In this document: piece after piece, positions 25,002 through 32,542 of the stretch
Position numbering within the stretch: the stretch's first letter is position 1
How the letters are laid out: each line of letters opens with the position of its first letter
Assembly: GCF_002794255.1 (NCBI RefSeq)
Contig: NZ_PGGW01000040.1
Span: forward strand, 124,001-188,000
DNA length: 64,000 nucleotides
Source: Streptomyces carminius
GTDB lineage: Bacteria > Actinomycetota > Actinomycetes > Streptomycetales > Streptomycetaceae
Direction of reading: 5' to 3'
Program-made: the position numbers and the translations under genes
The notes under the pieces: generated by a model
Database searches by the model: none
What the model was told of the DNA's origin: nothing
The model's input: the letters and a program-made list of their open reading frames with translations, nothing else

Positions 25002-25132
25002 CCGACACCGAAGCCGAGCCGGAGACGCCGATCGAGACCAGCGCCGGGACCGAGGCGTGCGAACACCCGGAGACCGAGCAGCGCGAGGGCAAGACCCACT
25101 GTCGCGCCTGCGCCCGCCAGCTCTACCTCTGA
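24998..25132 (+). CDS. 44-aa peptide with zinc-finger-like Cys pattern
   Basis: ATG overlaps the previous stop (ATGA). The N-terminal half is Glu/Thr-rich; the C-terminal half, CEHPETEQREGKTHCRACAR, gives C-x-H ... H-C-x-x-C and ends QLYL. Third gene of a coupled trio. Its stop overlaps the 3' end of the convergent membrane gene by 10 bp. Confidence 0.68.
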   Translation: MTDTEAEPETPIETSAGTEACEHPETEQREGKTHCRACARQLYL

Positions 25133-25599
25133 GGCGCGGCCGCCGTGGGCGCCGGAGCTGCCGGGCCCGTGGCGGCGAGGATGCCGCAGGCGACGGCGGT
25201 CAGGCCGAGGAGGGCCACGGCCGGGTTGACGTACCCCGGGACGACGGGGGCGTCGTACGCGCCGCCGCCGGTGAGCCCGCACTCGAAGCGGAGCGGTACG
25301 TAGCTCACGCGGTAGCCGTCGACGTGGGACGCGGCCTGTGCGTCGGCGGTGTGGCACGGCCGGAGCGGGGAGGAGTCGGTTCCGCCGTCCTCCGCCTCCG
25401 CCACCGCGCCCGCCAGGTGAAGCAGTCCCCACACGTACAGGGTCACGGCGCCCACGCCGGCGAGGAGGGCCGCCGCGCGCAGCCGCTCCCGGCGGGAGTG
25501 CCGCCTGGCTCCGCGTATCCCCCTGAGCCCGCGCACCACGAGGAACACGGTGGCGATCACTCCGGTCAGCAGGGCGGCGAGCAGCACGAGGAACTGCAC
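25123..25599 (-). CDS. Membrane protein with Cys-containing extracytoplasmic loop
   Basis: 158 aa. Three predicted helices: residues 3-23, about 43-66, and about 125-145, with a loop of about 55 residues between the second and third carrying two Cys (LRPCHTADAQ, RFECGLTG). Pro/Ala-rich C-terminus. No family recognised. Confidence 0.7.
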   Translation of the reverse strand: MQFLVLLAALLTGVIATVFLVVRGLRGIRGARRHSRRERLRAAALLAGVGAVTLYVWGLLHLAGAVAEAEDGGTDSSPLRPCHTADAQAASHVDGYRVSYVPLRFECGLTGGGAYDAPVVPGYVNPAVALLGLTAVACGILAATGPAAPAPTAAAPQR

Positions 25600-25776
25600 A
25601 AGGCGTCCTTGGCGGTTGGCGGGACGGGGCCGGGCCCCGCCAACCTACCCGGGCTCGCCCGGTGCCGGCCCGTCACACGGCAGTGCGGCTGAACCTGCTC
25701 TCCGGCCGGGGCGTCCTCCCTGGTGATCGCCGTGGCCGCGGGCCGCGGACACCGTCACGCTCCGGAGGATTCCCCC

Positions 25777-26307
25777 ATGAACCTGCTGCCCTTCGACGAC
25801 GAGAGCACCCTGCTGGTGCGGACGGACTTCTCCGACCAGAGTGCGTGGGAGGCCCTCAGGAGAGCATGTCAGGAGGGGCTGGACGATGTGACCCGGATGT
25901 GCTTCGTGGACGACCCCGCCCATGAGGGCGCCACCGTCGAGCAGTTGCTGGAACTGGTCAGCGAGGAGGAGACGTTCGTCCTCGTCGCCGACCACGTCGC
26001 CCTGTCGCAGGACGACGCCCCGCTCCTCGCCGTCGACACCTTCCAGGACTCCGAGGACGAGGATGACGAAGGGGAGGAAGAGGAGGAAGAGGAGGCGTGG
26101 GAAGGGTACGGGCAGGCCCTCCGGGTCGGCCTGACCGGGCTCCGCAGTGTCGTGGTCAACCTCTCCCTCGCCAACACGGACTTCGAGGAGTTCGCCGAGA
26201 GCGCCGACGCGGACGGTGTCTTCCGCGGCATCGACTCCCCCTTCGACGACGGGAAGGACCAGGAACTGCTGGAGAGCTTCCGGGCGTACCGGCGGGGCGA
26301 GGGATAG
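25777..26307 (+). CDS. DUF6924-domain protein
   Basis: 176 aa; ATG behind CGGAGGA. Start LLVRTDFSDQSAWEALRRACQ matches the DUF6924 opening; LVADHVALSQDDAPLLAVD and VNLSLANTDFEEFAESADADGVFRGI are further core parts. A run of Asp/Glu (about 90-108) interrupts the domain and may be a lineage insert. Cytoplasmic; role unknown. Confidence 0.8.
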   Translation: MNLLPFDDESTLLVRTDFSDQSAWEALRRACQEGLDDVTRMCFVDDPAHEGATVEQLLELVSEEETFVLVADHVALSQDDAPLLAVDTFQDSEDEDDEGEEEEEEEAWEGYGQALRVGLTGLRSVVVNLSLANTDFEEFAESADADGVFRGIDSPFDDGKDQELLESFRAYRRGEG

Positions 26308-26323
26308 GGGCGGCACCCAGCGG

Positions 26324-26358
26324 CCGGCGCCCCGCCGGGTGCCGCGACGGGGCGCCGG
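26324..26358 (+). terminator. Hairpin after the DUF6924 gene
   Basis: CCGGCGCCCCG (26324-26334) pairs with CGGGGCGCCGG (26348-26358). A competing stem GGCGGCACCC/GGGTGCCGC overlaps it. Confidence 0.6.
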
Positions 26359-26460
26359 TGAACGGGCGGTGAACCAATGTTGTTCACCGTGCAACCATCA
26401 CGGGGTGTCGTGAGTCATGTACCCGCAGCACCAGTTCGAGATCCTGTGGGGGGATTCACC

Positions 26461-26961
26461 GTGCGCAAGCGCTCCGTCATAGCCGTCACCTCCGCCGCCA
26501 CCGTCGGCGTGCTGGGCTTCCTGGTCGCTCCGCCGGCCCAGGCCGCCGAGTACACCTCGGCGCTGAAGGTCCGCGGTGTCCAGTACGACGCGCCCGGCCG
26601 GGACAGCAACAGCTGCTCCTCCGGCAACACGTACCAGGAGTACCTGACGGTCAAGAACTACTCCCGGACGAAGACCGTGAACCTCCGGGGCCACCTCGTC
26701 AAGGACGCCGCCGGGAACCGCTTCGCCTTCCGGGCGAACCACTACCTCCAGCCCGGCGACCACGTCAGGCTGCGCGGCGGCCACGGCACCGACTCCGACG
26801 CGAAGAACGTCGTCTACCGCGACAACTGCAACTTCCTGTGGAACAACGACCGCGACACCGTCTACCTGGTCAAGCCGACCGGCAGCCGCGCGGACACCCA
26901 CTCGTACACCAGGAGCGGCTCCGACCGCGACGGCAACGGGTACATCACCTTCCACGGCTGA
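26461..26961 (+). CDS. Secreted lamin-tail-domain protein
   Basis: 166 aa from GTG. Sec signal peptide with AQA-AE cleavage (RKRSVIAVTSAATVGVLGFL...). The mature part is a lamin-tail-type Ig fold: SALKVRGVQYDAPGRDSNS, then YQEYLTVKNYSRTKTVNLRGHLVKDAAG, LQPGDHVRLRGGHG and WNNDRDTVYLVKPTG. Two Cys (NSCSSG, DNCNF) may pair. Small standalone LTD proteins are common among secreted Streptomyces proteins; binding partner unknown. Confidence 0.85.
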   Translation: MRKRSVIAVTSAATVGVLGFLVAPPAQAAEYTSALKVRGVQYDAPGRDSNSCSSGNTYQEYLTVKNYSRTKTVNLRGHLVKDAAGNRFAFRANHYLQPGDHVRLRGGHGTDSDAKNVVYRDNCNFLWNNDRDTVYLVKPTGSRADTHSYTRSGSDRDGNGYITFHG

Positions 26962-27140
26962 GCCGTACGCGTCCGCGTGTCCCCGCGGCCGGTTCCCTTC
27001 CCCCTCCCGGGCGGGACGGAGACCGGGCGCGGGAAGGACGCGCCGGGCAGGGGCGTTGCGCCATCAGGTGCCCGTACGGCCGTTCCACCGGGCCGGGCGG
27101 TGGCTTCCACTGGCTGGACGGCCCTGCGGAGGAGGCGCGC

Positions 27141-28547
27141 ATGCGTGCACATCGGTCCCGGCACGAGAGCGAGGACGAGCGGCGGCGCCGGACCGCCGAG
27201 GCGGCCGCACGGCAGACGCCCGCCTCCGGCGGCGGGACCGCCGCCGACGCCGTGCTGGCGCTCCAGAGCCAGGCCGGGAACGCGGCGGTGTCGCGGATGG
27301 TGGCAGAGCAGCGGAACGAGCACGGGGCCGGCCACGGTCAGGAGGCTCCCGTCCAGCGTTCGGCGGCGGCCTCCGGCGGCCCGCCCGTGGTCCAGCGCAT
27401 GGACGAGGACGAGGAGCTGGTCCGGAATCCGCCGGGGCCCTCCACCCGGGTGCGCGGGCCCCGCAGGAGCCACAAGGACGGCCGTACGCCCAACAAGCTG
27501 ACCGCCGCCGAGTGGAACTCCCTGCCGGCGGAGGTCCGGAACAACACCACCAAGGAGCGTCTGGAGATCGACGAGGACCCGCAGACCCTCCAGGAACAGA
27601 ACCCGGCACTGCACTACACACTGGGCGGCCTCAGTCGGCTGACCCCGGGTGTGCCGTGGGCGGCGGGCCGCTCCGGCGTGGTGGAGGGCCTCGGGCGCAA
27701 CGACCCGGGCACGGCCGGCTACTGGGCCGGGCAGGACGCCCGCGACCAGCAGATGGGGCAGGCCGCACGGGCCACCCGCGACGCTTACACGGAGACCCCG
27801 GAGGACCGCGGCCGGCGCCACGCGGACGTGGACGCGAAGCTGGCCGGTTCCCAGGACGCGATGGGCGACCTGCGCACGCTGCTGGCGGACTACGAGGGCG
27901 TGGCCATCGGCGTGGCCAGCCACAGCGGGGCGGAGATCTGGAAGTTCCTCACCACCAACATGGCGGAGATCAAGGCCGCCGGGGTGAACACCGTCTACCT
28001 GGAGAGCATCCGGGAGGACAGCTACCAGGCCCATGTCGACGCGTTCCTGGGCGGCGGGCCGATGCCCCCGGAACTCCAGGCCTTCGTCACCCGCTACGAC
28101 GGCAGCATGAGCCTCGGCGCGAACGGGCTGGGGTCGCTGCTGACGGCCGCCAAGGCGCAGGGCATGCGGGTCAAGGGGCTGGACGGCCGCCCGGCCCGGC
28201 GGCCGGCCACGGCCATTCCCGCGAACACCCTGTTCCAGCGCGCCGCCACCATGAACACCTACGCCGACCAGGTCGTCACCAGGGACCGCCGCCGCTCCTC
28301 GGCGGAGGGCCGCTACCTCATGGAGGTGGGGAGCTCCCACACCGGCATGCACCCGGGGCCGGAGGAGGACATGCAGGTGTACGGCACGGATTTCCGGCAG
28401 GGGGAGGAGTTCCCCGGCGTGGACGACCTGCGGGGAATCCCGGCGGTCGAGTACCGCAAGGAGAAGAGGCGGAAGGAGACGCCGGGGGAGGAAGGGGGAG
28501 AGGAGGAGGCCGTGGAGCGCTTCCGGCGGCTGCCGGGGAACTCCTGA
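27141..28547 (+). CDS. Putative injected effector/toxin: AGNAAV-motif leader plus TIKI/EreA-like (PMT C2-like) domain
   Basis: 468 aa; ATG behind GGAGGAGG. No signal peptide. Residues about 34-53 read AADAVLALQSQAGNAAVSRM, the short motif seen at the start of DUF4157 and other proteins linked to actinobacterial contractile injection systems; QR-rich spacers follow (APVQRS, VVQRMDE). Residues about 240-438 resemble the 'membrane-targeted effector domain' of bacterial toxins: VAIGVASHSGAEIWKFL with His261, NTVYLESI with Glu288, VKGLDGRP with Asp348, and MEVGSSHTG with His400. In relatives the first motif is usually GExH; here the Glu position is Ala259, so activity may be altered or lost. Charged Lys/Glu C-terminus. 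No injection-system structural genes nearby. Confidence 0.6.
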   Translation: MRAHRSRHESEDERRRRTAEAAARQTPASGGGTAADAVLALQSQAGNAAVSRMVAEQRNEHGAGHGQEAPVQRSAAASGGPPVVQRMDEDEELVRNPPGPSTRVRGPRRSHKDGRTPNKLTAAEWNSLPAEVRNNTTKERLEIDEDPQTLQEQNPALHYTLGGLSRLTPGVPWAAGRSGVVEGLGRNDPGTAGYWAGQDARDQQMGQAARATRDAYTETPEDRGRRHADVDAKLAGSQDAMGDLRTLLADYEGVAIGVASHSGAEIWKFLTTNMAEIKAAGVNTVYLESIREDSYQAHVDAFLGGGPMPPELQAFVTRYDGSMSLGANGLGSLLTAAKAQGMRVKGLDGRPARRPATAIPANTLFQRAATMNTYADQVVTRDRRRSSAEGRYLMEVGSSHTGMHPGPEEDMQVYGTDFRQGEEFPGVDDLRGIPAVEYRKEKRRKETPGEEGGEEEAVERFRRLPGNS

Positions 28548-28618
28548 CCGCAGGCCGGTTCCGGTTCCGGCCCCGGTTGTGGTCCCCGTCCCGCCCCGGC
28601 CCGGACGGCCGGACACCC

Positions 28619-31033
28619 TCAGAGCGTCTCGCTGAGGGTGTCCGCGATGCGGCGGCGGGCCAGGCGGGCGGCGGGGAGGACGGAGACGGCGACCGCGCCC
28701 AGTACGGCCGCCACCGCCACCAGGGCCAGGGCGCCCGGGTGCGGGGGCGCGGCGATGCCCGCGCCGACGCCGCCGGCCCGGCCCTGGGCGTCGATCAGCC
28801 AGTTCGCGGCGGGGACGCCCACCGCCGTGCCGAGCAGGGCGGCGGCCAGGGCGGTGAAGCCGGTGGACGCCACGACCACGCCCGCTATCTGGCGGTGCGT
28901 CAGGCCGACGGCCTTGAGGGCCAGCAGATCGCGGCGGCGGTCGCGGACCCGGGCGCCGATGACGGTGGACAGTTCGGCGAGGCCGATCAGGGCGAGCACC
29001 AGCACCAGGCCGAGGACGACGCCGCGTACGGCGGAGAGGCCGTCGGCGGGGTTGGCGACCTGGCGGGCCTCCAGCCGCCCGCCGGAGGCGGCCGTCAGCT
29101 CGGCGCCGACCTCGGCCGCGTCGGCGCCGTCGCGCAGCACGAGCTGGTGGAAGCCGGGTCCGGCGGTGCCGTTCTCGCGGAGGTTGTCCAGGGAGGTGGC
29201 GATGATCCGGCCGCCGTCGTCGGGCTCGATGCTGCGGCCGGTGATGTGGAGGATCTGCGGGCGGCCCTGGACCGTCATCCGCACCCAGTCGCCGACGCGT
29301 ACGTCCAGCAGGTCCAGCAGGCCCTGTCCGGCGACCGCCTCGTCCGGGCCGTGCGGGGCGCGGCCCTCGGCGAGGGCGAACGGGTAGGGGGCGGCGTCGG
29401 TGCCCAGGCCGCGCAGGGTGATGGTGCCGGTCTGGCCGGGGACCAGGGCCTCGACCTCCGCGCCGGGGTGGACGGCGGTGACGGCGGGGTGGCCGGTCAG
29501 CAGCTCGCGCAGTTCGGGGGCGAGGGCGGCGCCGGGGTCGGCGGAGGCGCCGGGACCGGTGCGGGCGTCGGGGGTGCCGGGGGTGGTGTCGCGCACGGTG
29601 AGCGCGGCGGGCAGGCCGACCTCCCCGGGGTGGCTCTCGAAGCGGTCCAGGGTGGCCCAGGTGCCCAGCGCGATGGTGACCATCAGCAGCGGTACGGCCA
29701 GCCGCCCCACGTCGGCCAGGAAGCGGGCCCGGCCGGCGAAGGCGCCGCGCCAGCCCAGCACCAGGGCGGTCGGCAGCCGGCGGACGCCCAGCAGGCGCCG
29801 CTCCACGGCGGTGAGCGCGCCCAGGCCGCGCGGCGCGGCCGTACGCGCCACCGGCACCGGCGGTACCCGGCCCGCGCGCCAGGCGGCGAGTGAGGTGACG
29901 GCGGCGATGAACAGCACCGCGGCGCCGGTGGTGCGCAGCACCGTCCAGGTGTGGCCGGGCAGTTGCCGCCACACCCGGACGGCCTCCCCGATGCGGCCGG
30001 GCACGTACGGGCCCAGCAGCTCGGTGACGGCCGCGCCGCAGGCGACGCCGAGCAGGGCGAAGCCCAGGTGCTGGACGAGGAAGGCCCGCACCACCTGGGC
30101 GGGGGTGAAGCCGACGGCCTTGAGCACGGAGATGTCCCGGAGCTGGCCCCGGACGCGGGCGGAGATCGCCGCGGCGACCGCCAGCGCGGCGGCGAGCAGC
30201 GCCCCGAGTCCGAACAGGCCGAGCAGCAGGCCGAGGAGCCGGTTGTCGCTCTCGGCGTCGGCGCGGGCCTGCTGCCAGCGGGTCACCTGGGTGATCTGGT
30301 CGGCGCCGAGCAGGGTGACCGCCCGCTGGACGGTGTAGTCGGTGTCGCCGGGGTCGGCCAGCCGGAGTCCGACGGTCTGGCCGGTGCGGTCGGGTGCGGG
30401 CGCGAGGGCGCGCAGGGCGCGGGGGGAGAGCCAGCCGGTGCCGGGGGTCTCGCCGGGGGTGTAGCGGGGTTCGGCGGTGTCGGCGACGCCCACCACGCGC
30501 AGGGTGTGCGGCGCGGTGCCGGTGCCACCACCACTGCCGGTGCCGGTGCCGGTGCCGGTGCCGGTGCCGGTGCCGCGGACGGTGAGCGTGTCGCCGGTCT
30601 CCGCCCACAGGGCCCGGGCCAGGGAGGACTCCAGGACGATCTCGTCGGGTGCGGTGGCGCGCGTCCAGCGGCCCGAGGTGAGCCGCGGGCGGCTGACCTC
30701 CGGGGGATGGGGGCCGGTGGCCCGCAGTTCGGCGCCCGCCCGGGCGCCGCCCAGTCCGACGGTGGCGCGGACGGTGCGGAAGGGTCCGGAGACGCCCTCG
30801 ACGCCGTCCAGGCCGGTGAGCTTCCCCGTCTCGGCGCCGGCCCTGGTGTGGAGCCACACATGGGCGCCCTCGGACTGGGTGAAGATCCGCTGCCAGGGGT
30901 CGGCGGCGTAGGAGAACAGCGCCCCGGCGAGCAGCAGCGAGGCGGTGATCCCGACGGTGGCCAGGACGGTGAACAGCGTCTCGCCGCGGTGTGCCCGCAG
31001 GTCGGCGTGGGCCCAGCGCAGGGTGGCGCGCAT
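28619..31033 (-). CDS. FtsX/MacB-type ABC transporter permease
   Basis: 804 aa. One N-terminal helix with a large extracytoplasmic region (about 30-240), then two FtsX-type blocks of membrane helices (about 255-400 and 690-800), a layout typical of two-domain LolE/MacB-like permeases in actinobacteria. The loop carries a Gly-Thr repeat encoded by a hexanucleotide repeat. It follows its ATPase gene by 6 bp and is part of a PadR-ATPase-permease operon. Such systems move lipids, peptides or toxic compounds out of the membrane; the substrate is unknown. Confidence 0.87.
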   Translation of the reverse strand: MRATLRWAHADLRAHRGETLFTVLATVGITASLLLAGALFSYAADPWQRIFTQSEGAHVWLHTRAGAETGKLTGLDGVEGVSGPFRTVRATVGLGGARAGAELRATGPHPPEVSRPRLTSGRWTRATAPDEIVLESSLARALWAETGDTLTVRGTGTGTGTGTGTGSGGGTGTAPHTLRVVGVADTAEPRYTPGETPGTGWLSPRALRALAPAPDRTGQTVGLRLADPGDTDYTVQRAVTLLGADQITQVTRWQQARADAESDNRLLGLLLGLFGLGALLAAALAVAAAISARVRGQLRDISVLKAVGFTPAQVVRAFLVQHLGFALLGVACGAAVTELLGPYVPGRIGEAVRVWRQLPGHTWTVLRTTGAAVLFIAAVTSLAAWRAGRVPPVPVARTAAPRGLGALTAVERRLLGVRRLPTALVLGWRGAFAGRARFLADVGRLAVPLLMVTIALGTWATLDRFESHPGEVGLPAALTVRDTTPGTPDARTGPGASADPGAALAPELRELLTGHPAVTAVHPGAEVEALVPGQTGTITLRGLGTDAAPYPFALAEGRAPHGPDEAVAGQGLLDLLDVRVGDWVRMTVQGRPQILHITGRSIEPDDGGRIIATSLDNLRENGTAGPGFHQLVLRDGADAAEVGAELTAASGGRLEARQVANPADGLSAVRGVVLGLVLVLALIGLAELSTVIGARVRDRRRDLLALKAVGLTHRQIAGVVVASTGFTALAAALLGTAVGVPAANWLIDAQGRAGGVGAGIAAPPHPGALALVAVAAVLGAVAVSVLPAARLARRRIADTLSETL
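30535..30577. repeat. GCCGGT hexanucleotide tandem repeat in the permease gene
   Basis: About six to seven units of GCCGGT (plus-strand) encode alternating Gly-Thr in the extracytoplasmic loop. Because the unit is two codons, slippage would change loop length without breaking the frame. Ends are approximate. Confidence 0.75.
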
Positions 31034-31039
31034 GCGTCC

Positions 31040-31879
31040 TCAGTCCCTGAGTTCCAGTACGCCGGCCACGCCGCCGCCGCGCCGTCCGGGGCGGGCGGCG
31101 GCACCGGGGGCTCCCGGCTCCAGGGCGGCGTCGTCGGCTATCCGGCCGTCGAAGAAGCTGATCACCCGGTCGGCGGCGCTGGCCATCCGGGCGTCATGGG
31201 TGACCAGCACGATCGTCTGGCCGCGGGCGTGGAAGCGGGAGAGCAGCCGCAGCACCTCGCGGGTGCCCCGGCTGTCCAGGCTGCCGGCGGGTTCGTCGGC
31301 CAGCAGCAGGTCGGGCTGGTTGACCAGGGCGCGGGCCAGGGCGACGCGCTGCTGCTCACCGCCGGACAGCTCGCCGGGCATGCTGCGCTCCTTGCCGGTC
31401 AGGCCGAGCTCGGCGAGGAGTTCGGCGCGGTCGGCGCGGGCCCGCTTCGGGCCGCGGCCGGCCAGCAGGGCGGGGAGTTCGACGTTGTCGGCGACGGTGA
31501 GGTTGGAGACGAGGTTGAAGAACTGGAAGACGATGCCGATGCGACGGCGGCGCAGCACCGCCCAGCGGGCCTCGCCGTAGGGGTCCAGGCAGGCGCCGTC
31601 GAACCAGATGCGTCCGCTGTCGGGTTTCTGGAGGCCGCCGAGCAGGTGCAGCAGGGTGGACTTGCCCGCGCCGGAGGGGCCGGTGACGGCGACGAACTCG
31701 CCGCGTTCCACGGTCAGGTCCACGCCCCGTACGGCCGTCACCGGGGCGCCCTCGCCGTGGTGGGTCTTGACCAGGCCCTCGGCGCGGACGATGGGGGGCG
31801 CGGCGGGCTCCGGCCCGGCGGGCTCCGGCGGCGGGTCGGCGGGCGCGGCGGGCTCGGCGGGGCGGCCGGTGCGGGTCAA
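31040..31879 (-). CDS. ABC transporter ATP-binding protein (LolD/MacB type)
   Basis: 279 aa from TTG (complement 31877-31879) overlapping the padR stop, with AGGAGGAG just upstream. Walker A TGPSGAGKSTLLHLLGGL, Q-loop IGIVFQFFNLV, signature LSGGEQQRVALARAL, Walker B LLLADEPAGSLD, switch His VTHDARMA. The first 25 residues are Pro/Ala-rich. Powers the adjacent FtsX-type permease. Confidence 0.93.
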   Translation of the reverse strand: MTRTGRPAEPAAPADPPPEPAGPEPAAPPIVRAEGLVKTHHGEGAPVTAVRGVDLTVERGEFVAVTGPSGAGKSTLLHLLGGLQKPDSGRIWFDGACLDPYGEARWAVLRRRRIGIVFQFFNLVSNLTVADNVELPALLAGRGPKRARADRAELLAELGLTGKERSMPGELSGGEQQRVALARALVNQPDLLLADEPAGSLDSRGTREVLRLLSRFHARGQTIVLVTHDARMASAADRVISFFDGRIADDAALEPGAPGAAARPGRRGGGVAGVLELRD

Positions 31880-32382
31880 TCCAACTCCTCCTGACAGCGT
31901 TCCAGCCAGTCGAGGTCGGCCTGGAGGTGCAGTATCGCGCCCTCGATCAGCAGTTGCGCCACCCGGTTGTCCCGGTCCTCGGCGGCGGCCAGCCTCGACA
32001 GGGCGCGCATGGTGTTGAGGTACTGGCGGCGCTGCTTGTTGATCAGGGTGAGCTGGTCGGCCAGGCCGGTCCGCGGGGCGAGGGCGAGCTTCATGAAGAA
32101 CTCGTCGCGCACCCGCGGCTCGTCGGTCGGCTCCTCGAACCAGGCCAGCACCGCCTCGCGGCCCGCCTCGGTGAGCCGGTAGATCCGCTTGTTGGGCCGG
32201 GCGGACTGGGAGACGTCCTCGCCCTCGATCAGGCCGGCCTTCTCCAGGCGGCCCAGGGTGACGTAGATCTGGCCGACGTTCGGCTGGGGGTAGGCGGCGC
32301 CCAGGAGCTTCTCGAGGGCCTGCTTCAGCTCGTACCCGTGGGCGGGGCCGGCCGCGAGGAGGGCCAGGAGCGGCAGACGCAC
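31876..32382 (-). CDS. PadR-family regulator of the ABC exporter
   Basis: 168 aa from GTG (complement 32380-32382; RLPLLALLAAGPAHGYELKQALEKLLG), with GGAGGAAGGAGAGGG upstream. A longer frame from an upstream ATG would add 32 Arg/Asn-rich residues not seen in the family. Winged helix followed by a C-terminal Vir-type dimerisation helix region (ADQLTLINKQRRQYLNTMRALSRL). Overlaps the ATPase gene by 4 bp; expected to repress the exporter operon. Confidence 0.9.
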   Translation of the reverse strand: MRLPLLALLAAGPAHGYELKQALEKLLGAAYPQPNVGQIYVTLGRLEKAGLIEGEDVSQSARPNKRIYRLTEAGREAVLAWFEEPTDEPRVRDEFFMKLALAPRTGLADQLTLINKQRRQYLNTMRALSRLAAAEDRDNRVAQLLIEGAILHLQADLDWLERCQEELD

Positions 32383-32542
32383 GCGCCCTCTCCTTCCTCC
32401 CCGTTCGTTCCGGTTCCGGTTCCGCTTCTCGGTGCCGGGCGGTCGGCCGGCGGTCGGTCGGCGTCTAGTATCGCCCATGCCCGACGGGTGAATACGGGCT
32501 GTTCGGCGCCCGACGGCGAGACCGGTGCACGGGGAGGGACCT

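Noticed and set aside
27141..28547. A full extracellular contractile injection system in this window
   Set aside because: No sheath, tube, baseplate, tape-measure or AAA+ genes were found; only the single effector-like protein is present.
26862..30857. A very long open minus-strand frame (over 1300 codons) spanning the effector and the exporter permease
   Set aside because: It is antisense to the effector gene and in a different frame from the FtsX permease; the translation is Arg/Pro/Gly low complexity, a common result of few stops in very GC-rich DNA.
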